NCBI GenBank assembly: GCA_965228785.1
Contig: CBDDIF010000001.1
Coordinates: forward strand, 2,294,001 to 2,358,000
DNA length: 64,000 bases
Reading direction: 5' to 3'
From: Hoeflea_A sp965228785
GTDB taxonomy: Bacteria > Pseudomonadota > Alphaproteobacteria > Rhizobiales > Rhizobiaceae
Of the stretch, positions 42,325-51,150 are shown piece after piece. Both the position numbers and the translations under genes were made by a program. A model generated the notes under the pieces. The model saw nothing but the letters and a program-made list of their open reading frames with translations. It was not told the origin of the DNA and ran no database searches. Position 1 is the first letter of the stretch, and the number at the start of each line of letters is the position of its first letter.

Positions 42325-43466
42325 GCCGCAGCTGCCTTCTGCTTTGCATCCAAAACCGACAGGGTGGACAGCAGACCATCCTTGTCTGCGTAGCATCCCT
42401 GAAGCCATCGGTTGCCGATTCCCGAATACCCTTTGCGGGCATGCAGTACACGGGTGTTGTCGACGATGAAACATTCACCCGGCGCCAGCTTGAAGGTCAC
42501 TTCCATCGCCGGGTCGTCGATGATTTCCGCCAGCTGCCGATAGGCGGCGTAATAACCGGCCATGTCGTCATAGGGGACATCGCTGATCGCCGCGGTGGAG
42601 CGGTTGTTGAAGCGGATGCCAATGAGTTCACCGTCCGGCGCCAGCTCGATCATCGGCCTGCGCGATCGCAGACGGACGCCATCGCTGCCGGCATATTCGA
42701 ACCGGGCGCAATAGCGGCTGAGAAGAGTGAAGCCATCTGGGTTTGTATCGCGCAGGCGCTCCGCCGCACGAAACCCGTCGACCACCATGTTGTCTCCGCC
42801 TTCGGCCGAGTTTTCCAGGCAGTATAGGATCTGGAGGGTTGGCACAGGGTCGCGATAGGGGTTGTCGGTGTGCGCCTGAAGTCCGAGGCCGGTATAGGCA
42901 AGGTTGGTTGGATTGACCTCGGTTCGGACCTCGAACCATTTACCGTAATTTGTCTCCCGGATATAGCCGAACAGGTCGGCGACCTGAAGCAAAGCGCCGG
43001 ATTCGACCGGCCCTCCGGTCAGCTTTGCAAAACCATGTCGCCGGATGCTGCCGAGCCAGGAACGCAGGATGTCCGGATGTTGTCGCGCCGATTGAAAATC
43101 AGCGCTTGGCACCGCGCTGTTCAACGCTGCATCCCATGTCTCGACATCCTGAGGCAACCAGCCAAATGTTTGTCTCGGGCTGCGATCGTAGCCGTGCTCA
43201 TCCAGCCATTGCAGGGCGTAAGCCACTGTCTTGCCTTCGGGGGCGAAAGTCACGTGTACCAATCCACCATCCACATGAGCCGCTGAAATCCTGGTATCCG
43301 CGGGGATATCGCCAATGCAGATCAATTTCTGGCCGTTTTCCGATGACCGGGTATCGGCATCACCGGCATTGTCGCGAAGCCAGATGGCGTGAAAGCGTGT
43401 TTGACGGCCGACAGTGTCTGACAGCGCGATTGCTTGACCATTGTCAAGAATTTCAACGGAAGCCAC
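42321..43466 (-). CDS. 2OG/Fe(II) dioxygenase, gamma-butyrobetaine hydroxylase-like, TmpA-like
   Basis: 381 residues from GTG 43466, seven bases after AGGAG. An N-terminal DUF971-like domain (WLRDN at 29-33) lacks the Cys cluster that binds zinc in human BBOX. The TauD-type jelly roll has iron ligands His199-X-Asp201 in LQAHTDNPY and His342 in VDNTRVLHARKGY, and 2OG-binding GNRWLQGCYAD. Tyr174, Trp177 and Tyr191 fall where BBOX has its trimethylammonium cage. In TmpA such a protein hydroxylates 2-(trimethylamino)ethylphosphonate; the HD oxygenase downstream then yields glycine betaine and phosphate. A plain betaine hydroxylase is the alternative, but the HD partner argues for a phosphonate. 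Confidence 0.85.
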   Translation of the reverse strand: MASVEILDNGQAIALSDTVGRQTRFHAIWLRDNAGDADTRSSENGQKLICIGDIPADTRISAAHVDGGLVHVTFAPEGKTVAYALQWLDEHGYDRSPRQTFGWLPQDVETWDAALNSAVPSADFQSARQHPDILRSWLGSIRRHGFAKLTGGPVESGALLQVADLFGYIRETNYGKWFEVRTEVNPTNLAYTGLGLQAHTDNPYRDPVPTLQILYCLENSAEGGDNMVVDGFRAAERLRDTNPDGFTLLSRYCARFEYAGSDGVRLRSRRPMIELAPDGELIGIRFNNRSTAAISDVPYDDMAGYYAAYRQLAEIIDDPAMEVTFKLAPGECFIVDNTRVLHARKGYSGIGNRWLQGCYADKDGLLSTLSVLDAKQKAAAA

Positions 43467-43512
43467 GGTCTATCTCCTGTTCGAATAATTCCGTGATTTT
43501 TGCTGCAATTGA

Positions 43513-43523
43513 GTGATAATCAC
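43513..43523. promoter_or_regulatory. Palindrome GTGATAATCAC in the divergent TmpA-like/LysR gap
   Basis: Perfect arms GTGAT and ATCAC around a central A, in an AT-rich 94-base gap between the dioxygenase gene and the LysR gene. T-N11-A-like symmetry is available in the flanks (ATTG before, CAAT after). A good candidate binding site for the adjacent LysR protein. Confidence 0.5.
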
Positions 43524-43560
43524 AATCAATAAATAAACCAGGAAAGGCATAAAATTCGTT

Positions 43561-44433
43561 ATGGCTAGACGCGATGGATCACTGCCGCCCCTGGAGTGGA
43601 TCAGGGTATTCGAAGCAGCCGGGCGAACTGGAAACTTTACCGAGGCCGCGCGGCAACTGGGGTTGACGCAAGCCGCGGTCAGTCAACGGATCCGTAATCT
43701 CGAGCGGTATCTGGGCACAACCCTGTTCGAACGCGAAGCCCGCGGTGTCAGCCTTTCGAGCGACGGCGAAGCATGGCTTCCGCATGTTCAGGGCGCGCTG
43801 ACGGCGCTGGCACGCAGCACGTCCGACTATTTTGGGACTCGACGCAGTCGGGTGACGATTGCCGCCTCGTCGTCGGTGATCCAGCTCTGGATCGTGCCGC
43901 GCCTGGCGCGCCTCAGGCAACGGTTCCCGGACATTGAACTATCGCTGGCAACGGTGCATCGCGAACCCGACTTTGCGACCGCCGAGGCGGATCTGGAAAT
44001 TCGCTTTGGCCAGGGCAACTGGTCGGAACGGCGCGGCGTCCGGCTTTTTCCGGAGTTGATTCTTCCCGTGGCGGCGCCCGATCTGGTTAAGGGAGCCAAA
44101 GATTGGCGAGAGATGCCATTGATCGGCCTTTCGGGTCCGCGCATTGGTTGGCAGGACTGGTGCGCGGCGGTGGACGTTGAGCCGCCACCACCGCCGGCTT
44201 TGCGAATGGATACCATGGCTCAGGCGCTCAAAGCGGCGGAAGCAGGGGCAGGTGTTGTGCTTGGATCGCTAGCACTGAGTGCGCAAGCACTTGCCGATGG
44301 ACGCTTGATCAAGTTCGCCGAAAAACCCGTCGAGATGGACAGCTGCTACTGGATAACTTGGCCGGGTGCCGATCCGGGTTTCGTCGATCTGGAGTTGATC
44401 GCTGCCTGCCTGGTGGATCAGGACCCGGAGTAG
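43561..44433 (+). CDS. LysR-family transcriptional regulator, GcvA-like
   Basis: 290 residues. Helix-turn-helix at 10-65 (GNFTEAARQLGLTQAAVSQ, IRNLERYLGTTLFERE), effector domain with LWIVPRLARLRQRFPDIELS and a C-terminal GAGVVLGSLALSA block as in GcvA/AmpR-type regulators. Divergent from the TmpAB-like genes by 94 bases and codirectional with the ABC transporter 200 bases downstream, so it may control both. In TmpAB clusters a LysR gene is common. Confidence 0.9.
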   Translation: MARRDGSLPPLEWIRVFEAAGRTGNFTEAARQLGLTQAAVSQRIRNLERYLGTTLFEREARGVSLSSDGEAWLPHVQGALTALARSTSDYFGTRRSRVTIAASSSVIQLWIVPRLARLRQRFPDIELSLATVHREPDFATAEADLEIRFGQGNWSERRGVRLFPELILPVAAPDLVKGAKDWREMPLIGLSGPRIGWQDWCAAVDVEPPPPPALRMDTMAQALKAAEAGAGVVLGSLALSAQALADGRLIKFAEKPVEMDSCYWITWPGADPGFVDLELIAACLVDQDPE

Positions 44434-44584
44434 AGCGCTGAGATATTTCATCCAGGATTGTAGCGTGCGGCGATATCACCCACGCCTGGCAGCGGTTTTC
44501 CGGCTCTCACTTTCCGCGCTTACTTGCAAATGCAAATTGGTTCGTTAAACTTTCAGTTGGAAGCTGCAAGGCTGACCTGCCTAA

Positions 44585-44590
44585 TATAAT
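44585..44590 (+). promoter_or_regulatory. Consensus -10 (TATAAT) before the ABC transporter operon
   Basis: A perfect TATAAT lies 43 bases before the binding-protein ATG; the -35 region shows no TTGACA match, as is usual for LysR-activated promoters. Further up, TTGCAAATGCAA (44524-44535) is a short inverted repeat. Suggests activator-dependent transcription. Confidence 0.45.
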
Positions 44591-44633
44591 TTGCCAAAAA
44601 TTCACGCCGTCCAAAATGGGGAGTGCCAATTCC

Positions 44634-45662
44634 ATGATCAGTCACAACTTGAAATCTATTGCTGCGGCGCTGACGCTGACAGCTCTGCCGCTGTCGGCTC
44701 AGGCCGAGACGCTTGTTGTCTCCTGGTGGGGATTCAATGGGGACAAGCTGAACGAATACATCGTCCAGCCGTTTCAGGAGCAGTGCGACTGCGAGATCAT
44801 TTTCGAGACCGGCAACAGTGCTGACCGGCTGAGCAAGATCGAGATCCGCGGTGGCAAAGGGGTTGACCTGATCTACCTTCCTGACAGTTTTGCACAACTG
44901 GGCGTCGAGAAGGGGCTGTTTCAGCCCATCGACCGTTCGAAGCTGCCCAACCTCGAAGGCGCATATGACATGGCTAAAGCGCCTATGGGCGACTTCGGTC
45001 CGGCCTACACTCTCGGTCGTGTGGGGATCGTCTACGATTCAGCGCAGGTGAAGGAACCGATCACCAAGTGGGCCGATCTTTGGCGCGAGGATCTGAAAGG
45101 AAAAGTCTCGCTTCCGGGCATTACCACCACCGCCGGACCCATGGTCGTCGTGCTGGCCGGTGAGCAGGCCGGAGTGGATGCTTATGAAAATCCCGATGCT
45201 GCGTTTGCCGAAATCGAAAAGCTGAAGCCCAACGTGCTGAAAAACTACAACACCGGCTCCGAGATGATTAACCTCTTTTCGACCGGTGAGATCAGCGTGA
45301 GCCTGGTTCAGGACTTCGCCCTCGGCCGTCTGCAGCAAGCTGTCCCGACTGTCGTCTGGGCGGAGCTCGAGGATGGCGACATCGCGACGATGAACACCAT
45401 CAATATTCCCACCGGAGCCGCCAACGTCGATCGGGCTGTCGAGTTCATCAACTTCGTTCTTGATCCCGAACTGCAGAAGACCCTGGCTGAAAACGGTGTC
45501 GACGCACCAGTGCAGACCTCAGTCGTGCTGACGCCGGATGCTGCCAAGCTGTGGACCTATGGAGCCGACATGGTCAATGGTCTGAAGCGCATGGACAATG
45601 CGAAGATGAATGCTGCCAAGCCTGAGTGGATCGACCGCTGGAACGAGGTTTTCGGCAACTAA
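44634..45662 (+). CDS. ABC transporter substrate-binding protein, polyamine/2-aminoethylphosphonate (PotD/PhnS) type
   Basis: 342 residues from ATG 44634, ten bases after GGGGAG. Signal peptide ends SAQA near residue 23. The mature protein opens ETLVVSWWGFNGDKLNEYIV, then GVDLIYLPDSFAQLG, TLGRVGIVYDS, and a C-terminal EWIDRWNEVFGN. This is the cluster D (PotD/PotF/AfuA/PhnS) fold that binds small cationic or phosphonate ligands. Given the TmpAB-like genes across the LysR gene, an aminoalkyl-phosphonate or its N-acyl derivative is an attractive but unproven ligand. Confidence 0.88.
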   Translation: MISHNLKSIAAALTLTALPLSAQAETLVVSWWGFNGDKLNEYIVQPFQEQCDCEIIFETGNSADRLSKIEIRGGKGVDLIYLPDSFAQLGVEKGLFQPIDRSKLPNLEGAYDMAKAPMGDFGPAYTLGRVGIVYDSAQVKEPITKWADLWREDLKGKVSLPGITTTAGPMVVVLAGEQAGVDAYENPDAAFAEIEKLKPNVLKNYNTGSEMINLFSTGEISVSLVQDFALGRLQQAVPTVVWAELEDGDIATMNTINIPTGAANVDRAVEFINFVLDPELQKTLAENGVDAPVQTSVVLTPDAAKLWTYGADMVNGLKRMDNAKMNAAKPEWIDRWNEVFGN

Positions 45663-45670
45663 ATCTGACA

Positions 45671-45689
45671 CGGGGCGCGCCGCGCCCCG
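45671..45689 (+). terminator. Strong stem-loop after the binding-protein gene
   Basis: CGGGGCGC pairs with GCGCCCCG across a three-base loop, 9 bases after the stop codon. No T-run follows, so it likely acts as an intercistronic hairpin that boosts the ratio of binding protein to permease mRNA. Confidence 0.6.
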
Positions 45690-45710
45690 CTGAGGCTCGG
45701 AACGCGGGGC

Positions 45711-46538
45711 ATGGTGCACGGATTGAAGGGATGGGCGATGTCAGCGCCGGCGACGGCGCTCGTCGTATTGTGTCTGATCCTGCCGGTTTCAGCCACCATC
45801 GCCCTGACCTTCTACGCAGGCGACAGCCCCTTCGATCTCTATTGGGCGTTTCTGACAAGCGGATTTCGCCGCACGGTCCTCTGGAGGACGCTGGAAATCT
45901 CGCTGATCACCACGGCGTTGTCTCTGGTGATCGGTTTTTTCACCGCCTATGTCGTGAGCCGCGCGCCTCCGAGATGGCGATCGGTGTTAATCATCATGGC
46001 GGTCTTTCCCTTGCTGACAGGCGTGGTCGTGCGGTCATTTGCCTGGCTCATCATTCTCGGGCGCAACGGGATCGTGAACGATTTACTTGTCTGGATCGGC
46101 GTTGAAGGTGCTCCCTTCACCATGGTTTACACCCAAGGATCCGTCATCGTGGCCATGGTTTACCTGTTCGTACCACTGATGATCCTGACCATTGTCGGCG
46201 TGTTGGAGAACATCCCCGACGACGTGGTTGAAGCGGCGCAGTCGCTGGGAGCCACACCGGCGCAAACTTTTCGGCAGGTGATCTTTCCGCTCGCCGTGCC
46301 CGGCCTCATCGTTGGCGCGGTTCTCGTCTTCACCGGATCATTCACGTCCTATGCAACGCCGCAGCTTCTGGGCGGCGATCAACAGATGATGATGGGGACG
46401 TTCCTCTACCAGCGCGCCATGATTGCTTTCGACTGGAATGGTGCGGCAACCATCTCGGCCATCATGGTCGCGGTGACGCTGGCTGTTGTCATCGGCATGA
46501 CCCGCATCGCCAAGAAGCTGAACCCGATGACTACATGA
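45711..46538 (+). CDS. ABC transporter permease, PotB/PhnU type
   Basis: 275 residues, six helices. EAA-loop motif near residue 170 (VVEAAQSLGATPAQTFRQVIFP), with FTAYVVSRAPPRWRSVLIIM earlier. Type I importer permease of the spermidine/putrescine family. Follows the stem-loop; its ATGA junction overlaps the next permease by four bases. Confidence 0.92.
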   Translation: MVHGLKGWAMSAPATALVVLCLILPVSATIALTFYAGDSPFDLYWAFLTSGFRRTVLWRTLEISLITTALSLVIGFFTAYVVSRAPPRWRSVLIIMAVFPLLTGVVVRSFAWLIILGRNGIVNDLLVWIGVEGAPFTMVYTQGSVIVAMVYLFVPLMILTIVGVLENIPDDVVEAAQSLGATPAQTFRQVIFPLAVPGLIVGAVLVFTGSFTSYATPQLLGGDQQMMMGTFLYQRAMIAFDWNGAATISAIMVAVTLAVVIGMTRIAKKLNPMTT

Positions 46539-47323
46539 CGCGCCGCCTCAGCCCATCGCTGATCGCCTTTGCGATCCTTGTCTACCTGTTCCTCATGGGG
46601 CCGATGGTCATCGTGATCGGCGCGGCGCTGTCCGACACCGGCTACCTAACCTTTCCGCCGCAAGGGCTGACGCTGCACTGGTTCGAGCGTATCTTCGAAA
46701 TGTCGGCCTTCCGCCGGACCATGGTGACAAGCTTTCAGGTGGCGACGGTTTCGACCTGCTGTGCCTTGTTGATCGGTATCCCTGCGGCCTATGCGCTGAA
46801 CCGGTATCGGGTGCAATTGCCCGGTTGGCTGTCGACGCTCTTCGTTCTTCCGGTGCTGATACCGGAAATCGTGCTTGGGTTTTCCTTGCTGCGATCTATC
46901 CAGGTGGGGGCGGGGCTACCGGTCGTTTCGACGCTGATCGTAGGCCATACGCTTCTCGTCCTACCCTACGCGGTGCGGGTGATCTCTGCTTCCCTTGCCT
47001 CGTTCGACTTCAGCATAGAAGAAGCGGCGATCAGCCTGGGCAGCCGGCCCATCAAGACCTTCTTCACCATCGTCCTGCCGAATGTCAGGGCCGGCGTCAT
47101 TGCCGCGTTCATCCTGGCTTTCATCACGTCGATCAACGACGTGTCGGTTTCCCTGTTCCTGACCGGGCCCGGCATTTCCACCCTTCCGATCCAGATCCTT
47201 GCCCATGTGGAACAGTTCTTCGACCCCGTGATCGCCTCGGTCTCCGTCCTGCTGATGGTTTTGACCGTGATTGTCATGGCGGTTGTCGAGCGCACCCTGG
47301 GCCTGACCTTTCTCGCAAAATGA
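46535..47323 (+). CDS. ABC transporter permease, PotC/PhnV type
   Basis: 262 residues, six helices, EAA loop EEAAISLGSRPIKTFFTIVLP near residue 160 and a helix FILAFITSINDVSVSLFLTG, cut here into FITSINDVSVSLF. Partner of the preceding permease. The ATPase gene starts on its stop codon (ATGA). Confidence 0.92.
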   Translation: MTRRLSPSLIAFAILVYLFLMGPMVIVIGAALSDTGYLTFPPQGLTLHWFERIFEMSAFRRTMVTSFQVATVSTCCALLIGIPAAYALNRYRVQLPGWLSTLFVLPVLIPEIVLGFSLLRSIQVGAGLPVVSTLIVGHTLLVLPYAVRVISASLASFDFSIEEAAISLGSRPIKTFFTIVLPNVRAGVIAAFILAFITSINDVSVSLFLTGPGISTLPIQILAHVEQFFDPVIASVSVLLMVLTVIVMAVVERTLGLTFLAK

Positions 47324-48384
47324 CCACACCGCTGACCCTTCGCGACCTCACCGCCCACTACGGCACCAACAAGGTGCTGGACGATCTTTCGCTCGATGTC
47401 GGCGCGGGAGAGCTCGTGTCGCTTTTGGGCGCGTCGGGATGCGGCAAGACCACAACTCTGCGTCTTGTTGCGGGGTTCCTTCAGCCCACGGAGGGCACCA
47501 TCCACCTGGGCGACACCGACCTGACGCGACTGGCGGCGCATAAGCGCAATATAGGTCTGGTTTTTCAGAACTATGCGTTGTTTCCGCACCTCAGCGTGCT
47601 CGACAATGTCGCCTTCGGATTGAAGCAGCGTGGTGTGGGCGGGCGTGAACGGACCCGGCGGGCGGGCGAAATGCTGGATCGTGTTGGCCTGTCGGACTTC
47701 GCCGCGCGATTGCCAAGTGCATTGTCGGGCGGACAGCGTCAGCGTGTGGCCCTGGCACGCGCGCTGGTGATCGAACCACCTCTCCTGATGTTTGACGAAC
47801 CGCTCTCCAACCTGGATGCCAGGCTCCGTGTTGAAATGCGCGTTGAAATCCGCGAATTGCAGCGTGCCAACCAGACGACGGCGATCTTCGTGACCCACGA
47901 CCAGGAAGAAGCGTTCTCCATTTCCGACCGGGTTGCGATCATGGAAGCCGGGCGCATCCGTCAGTTCGATCGTCCCGAAACGCTCTATAGCCGTCCCGCC
48001 AACGCCTTCGTTGCGCGCTTCGTTGGTTTCGAAAACCTGATCCCTTTGAGGGTCACGTTTCGCGAGGGCGACCGGATCACTGCCGAAGGCGAGGGCGGCA
48101 TCGACATGTCTTTGTCCGAGAGCGAACTGGGTTCGATCCCGGACCGCTTCGTATTGGCGACACGGCCTGATGGACTTCGGGTGTCAGATGGCGACCATGG
48201 CGTCCCGTGCCAATTGGGCCTGCGCACCTATGTCGGCCGCGCCTATCACTATCAGGCCGAGACACCGGCCGGCCATTTGGTCGCTTCCGGCCCGCTCAGC
48301 CAACCGAGGAAGGGCGGCGAGAGCGTTCGCCTTGTTCCCGAACCGGAGCAATGCTGCATTCTCGCGTCCGAGGAGCCGTCATGA
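47320..48384 (+). CDS. ABC transporter ATP-binding protein, PotA type
   Basis: 354 residues from ATG 47320, which overlaps the permease stop; a long open frame upstream is a shadow of the permease. Walker A GASGCGKTTT, Q-loop VFQNYALFPHL, signature LSGGQRQRVALARAL, Walker B LLMFDEPLSNLDA, and switch His in FVTHDQEEA. The C-terminal third is a TOBE domain (LATRPDGLRVSD region). It drives the PotD-type importer. Confidence 0.93.
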   Translation: MTTPLTLRDLTAHYGTNKVLDDLSLDVGAGELVSLLGASGCGKTTTLRLVAGFLQPTEGTIHLGDTDLTRLAAHKRNIGLVFQNYALFPHLSVLDNVAFGLKQRGVGGRERTRRAGEMLDRVGLSDFAARLPSALSGGQRQRVALARALVIEPPLLMFDEPLSNLDARLRVEMRVEIRELQRANQTTAIFVTHDQEEAFSISDRVAIMEAGRIRQFDRPETLYSRPANAFVARFVGFENLIPLRVTFREGDRITAEGEGGIDMSLSESELGSIPDRFVLATRPDGLRVSDGDHGVPCQLGLRTYVGRAYHYQAETPAGHLVASGPLSQPRKGGESVRLVPEPEQCCILASEEPS

Positions 48385-49709
48385 CGGACCTGACGATCCG
48401 CAACGCCAAGCTTCTGCCCTGCAGTTCCGGTATGCCGATCATCGACGACGGTCATGTCGCGATCAAAGATGACGTCATCGTCTCTGCCGGTCCAGGGGCG
48501 GGACCGGACGCTGCGGAAGTTATCGATGCGGGCGGCGACATCGTTATGCCTGGTATGGTCAATCCGCATGCCCATTTGCCGATGACGCTGTTTCGTGGTC
48601 TGGGCGAGGATGTGGACGATCGTCTGTTTCGCTACGTGCTTCCCATGGAGCGAAAATTCGTCACACCGGACATGGTGCGAACGGGGACGGCACTGGCAGC
48701 CTGGGAGTCAATCCGCGCCGGTGTCACCACCATTGCCGACATGTACTATTTTGAAACCGAGGTAGGCCGGGTCCTTGATCAGGCGGGGCTTCGTGGCGTG
48801 GTCGGCCAGACACTGGCCGATTTCAATCCTCCCGATCACGCAACAATGGATGAAGGCTTTGCTCTGGTCGAAGAGCTTGCCGCCGAGTTTGGCGGCCACG
48901 ACCGGATCGTTCCGTCGATTGCGCCGCATGCACCCTATTCCACGGATATCCCCGTCATGCGGCGGGTTGCAGACTGGGTCGAGGCGAACCCTACTGTGCC
49001 GGTTCAAATCCACCTGGCGGAAATGACGTCCGAGATGGAGTGGGCAGAGCGCACCCATGGCTGCCGACCGGTGGAGGTGGTCGACCGGGCAGGGCTCCTG
49101 CGCGACGGGCTGATCGCCGCGCATTGCCTCTATCTGAACGACGCTGAGATCAACCGCCTGGCCGAGACTGGCGTCCGAGTGGCTCACAATGCGCGATCCA
49201 ACGCCAAGGCTGGTCGCGGGATTGCTCCGGTGGAGGCAATGCGTCGTGCCGGTATTCCGGTGGGCGTTGCAACCGACGGTCCGATGAGCGGCAACACGCT
49301 CGACCTCTTCTCCCAATTCGGGCCAGTCTCGATGTTTCAGAAGCTCCTGGGTCACAGCCGCAAGCCAATGCCCGCCCGCGACGTCATCGAAATGGCGACG
49401 ATCGAGGGCGCACGGGTGCTGGGTCTGGATGGGCATATCGGTTCACTTGAACCGGGCAAGGCAGCCGATATCGTGCGACTATCGCTGGATGCACCACGGC
49501 TGCAACCGGTCTATGACCCTTATGCGGCACTGGTCTTTGCCGCCATGCCGGAAGATGTGCGCGATGTCATGGTGGCCGGGCGCTGGCTGATGCGAGATGG
49601 AGATGTACTGACGATGGAGCGTCGCAAGGTGCTGCGCGACGCCGGTCAGATTGCGGCCCGTTTTCGCGCAGAGATGACCGAGATCGATCGAAGGGCCGAG
49701 GCATTGTGA
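48381..49709 (+). CDS. Amidohydrolase, SAH/MTA deaminase-like (TrzN/SsnA group)
   Basis: 442 residues from ATG 48381, four-base overlap with the ATPase gene. Metal motif H63-A-H65 in MVNPHAHLPMTLFRG, HLAEMTSEM, LIAAHCLYL, and ATDGPMSGNTLDLF with the catalytic Asp. These mark the TIM-barrel deaminase/amidohydrolase group that removes amino or chloro groups from purine- or triazine-like rings, e.g. S-adenosylhomocysteine deaminase. Its place directly after transporter genes implies the imported compound, or its product, is its substrate. A guanidine- or cytosine-type deaminase cannot be excluded. Confidence 0.88.
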   Translation: MTDLTIRNAKLLPCSSGMPIIDDGHVAIKDDVIVSAGPGAGPDAAEVIDAGGDIVMPGMVNPHAHLPMTLFRGLGEDVDDRLFRYVLPMERKFVTPDMVRTGTALAAWESIRAGVTTIADMYYFETEVGRVLDQAGLRGVVGQTLADFNPPDHATMDEGFALVEELAAEFGGHDRIVPSIAPHAPYSTDIPVMRRVADWVEANPTVPVQIHLAEMTSEMEWAERTHGCRPVEVVDRAGLLRDGLIAAHCLYLNDAEINRLAETGVRVAHNARSNAKAGRGIAPVEAMRRAGIPVGVATDGPMSGNTLDLFSQFGPVSMFQKLLGHSRKPMPARDVIEMATIEGARVLGLDGHIGSLEPGKAADIVRLSLDAPRLQPVYDPYAALVFAAMPEDVRDVMVAGRWLMRDGDVLTMERRKVLRDAGQIAARFRAEMTEIDRRAEAL

Positions 49710-49748
49710 CCTGTGCCGAGTCCCGACAACGAAGCAAAGGAAAATGCG

Positions 49749-51146
49749 ATGAGTGACGCAAACTCTTCCCTGAAAGCGGTGCTCGACGCGGCGGACGCGG
49801 GCCTCGATGCGGGTTTGGCCCGGCTGCTGGAGTTGGTCGCGATCCCGTCCATCTCGGCTGAATCGGCCCATAAGGCCGATATTCAGCGCGCGGCGGATTG
49901 GCTGGTCGCCGACCTGACCTCCATGGGATTCGACGCCTCGGTTCGTCAGACCCGGGGCCAGCCGATGGTGGTCGGCCACGATACAAGCGCGCCGGAGGGT
50001 GCGCCACACGTTCTGTTTTACGGCCACTACGATGTCCAGCCGGCAGATCCTCTGGAGCTTTGGCATGCGGATCCGTTCAAGCCCGAACTGCTGAAGCAGC
50101 CGGACGGAGAAACCTGGATTTCCGGGCGTGGTGCCTCGGATGACAAAGGTGCCTTCATGACCTTCATCGAGGCGTGCCGCGCCTGGAAGGCCGCGACTGG
50201 CGCGCTGCCCTGTCGGGTGACCGTGCTGCTGGAGGGCGAGGAAGAAATCGCCAGCCCGTCGCTGGGACCATTTCTGGAAGAGACTGCTGACGAATTGCGC
50301 GCCGATGTGGCGGTGGTCTGCGACACCGACATGTGGGACCACGACACGCCGGCAATCACCACCATGATGCGGGGATTGATCGTTGAGGAAATTGCCATAA
50401 CAGCGGCCAATCGCGACCTTCATTCCGGCATTTTCGGCGGTGCTGCGCGTAACGCGCTTCAGGTGATGGCGGATGTGTTGGCAAGCTGCCGAGCTGCGGA
50501 CGGCTCGGTTGCGGTGAAGGGTTTTTACGATGATGTGCGCGAGTTACCTGATGAGGTGAAGTCGAACTGGTTCGCCCTGCCATTCGACGATGCTGGTTTT
50601 CTCGGCGGTGTCGGTTTGTCGGTCCCGGCCGGTGAGGCGGACAGGACGGTGCTGGAGCAGTGTTGGTCCCGGCCTTGTTTCGATGTGAACGGGTTTTGGG
50701 GCGGTTATAGCGGGGAGGGATACAAGTCGATCATCCCGGGAAAGGCTTTCGCCAAAGTCAGCTGTCGGCTTGTGCCGGATCAGGATCCCGAGACCATTCG
50801 AGCAGCTTTGCGTGCCCATGTCCGATCTCAGGTGCCGTCAGATTGCAGTGTCGAGTTTACCGATCTTGGAAGTGCCGAGCCGGCCGCGATGCCCGTGAAC
50901 AGTCCGATGCTTCACAGGGCGTTGGATGCACTGCGCGAAGAATGGGGCAAGGCGGCGATCGCAGGAACGGGCGGATCGATTCCGATCCTGGCGGAATTCC
51001 GCAACCGACTCGGTCTGGATCCGTTGCTGGTTGGCTTCGCACGCTTCGACAATCGGGTTCACGCGCCGAACGAGAAATACGATCTTTCGAGCTACGTGCA
51101 TGGAACGCGGTCATGGGTGCGCATTCTCGACAAGTTCTCGCAATAG
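49749..51146 (+). CDS. M20-family metallopeptidase (dipeptidase/amidase)
   Basis: 465 residues from ATG 49749, seven bases after AAGGAA. Zinc site: VLFYGHYDVQPADPLELWH, bridging Asp in GRGASDDKGAF, catalytic Glu-Glu in LLEGEEEIASPSLGP, Asp in VVCDTDMWD, and a late HAPNEKYDL His. It resembles carnosinase-like and succinyl-diaminopimelate-desuccinylase-like peptidases with a dimerisation lid (residues about 210-320). Likely hydrolyses an amide of the imported molecule. End of the Pot-type operon, convergent with the DUF930 gene at a 4-base gap. Confidence 0.9.
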   Translation: MSDANSSLKAVLDAADAGLDAGLARLLELVAIPSISAESAHKADIQRAADWLVADLTSMGFDASVRQTRGQPMVVGHDTSAPEGAPHVLFYGHYDVQPADPLELWHADPFKPELLKQPDGETWISGRGASDDKGAFMTFIEACRAWKAATGALPCRVTVLLEGEEEIASPSLGPFLEETADELRADVAVVCDTDMWDHDTPAITTMMRGLIVEEIAITAANRDLHSGIFGGAARNALQVMADVLASCRAADGSVAVKGFYDDVRELPDEVKSNWFALPFDDAGFLGGVGLSVPAGEADRTVLEQCWSRPCFDVNGFWGGYSGEGYKSIIPGKAFAKVSCRLVPDQDPETIRAALRAHVRSQVPSDCSVEFTDLGSAEPAAMPVNSPMLHRALDALREEWGKAAIAGTGGSIPILAEFRNRLGLDPLLVGFARFDNRVHAPNEKYDLSSYVHGTRSWVRILDKFSQ

Positions 51147-51150
51147 CAGC

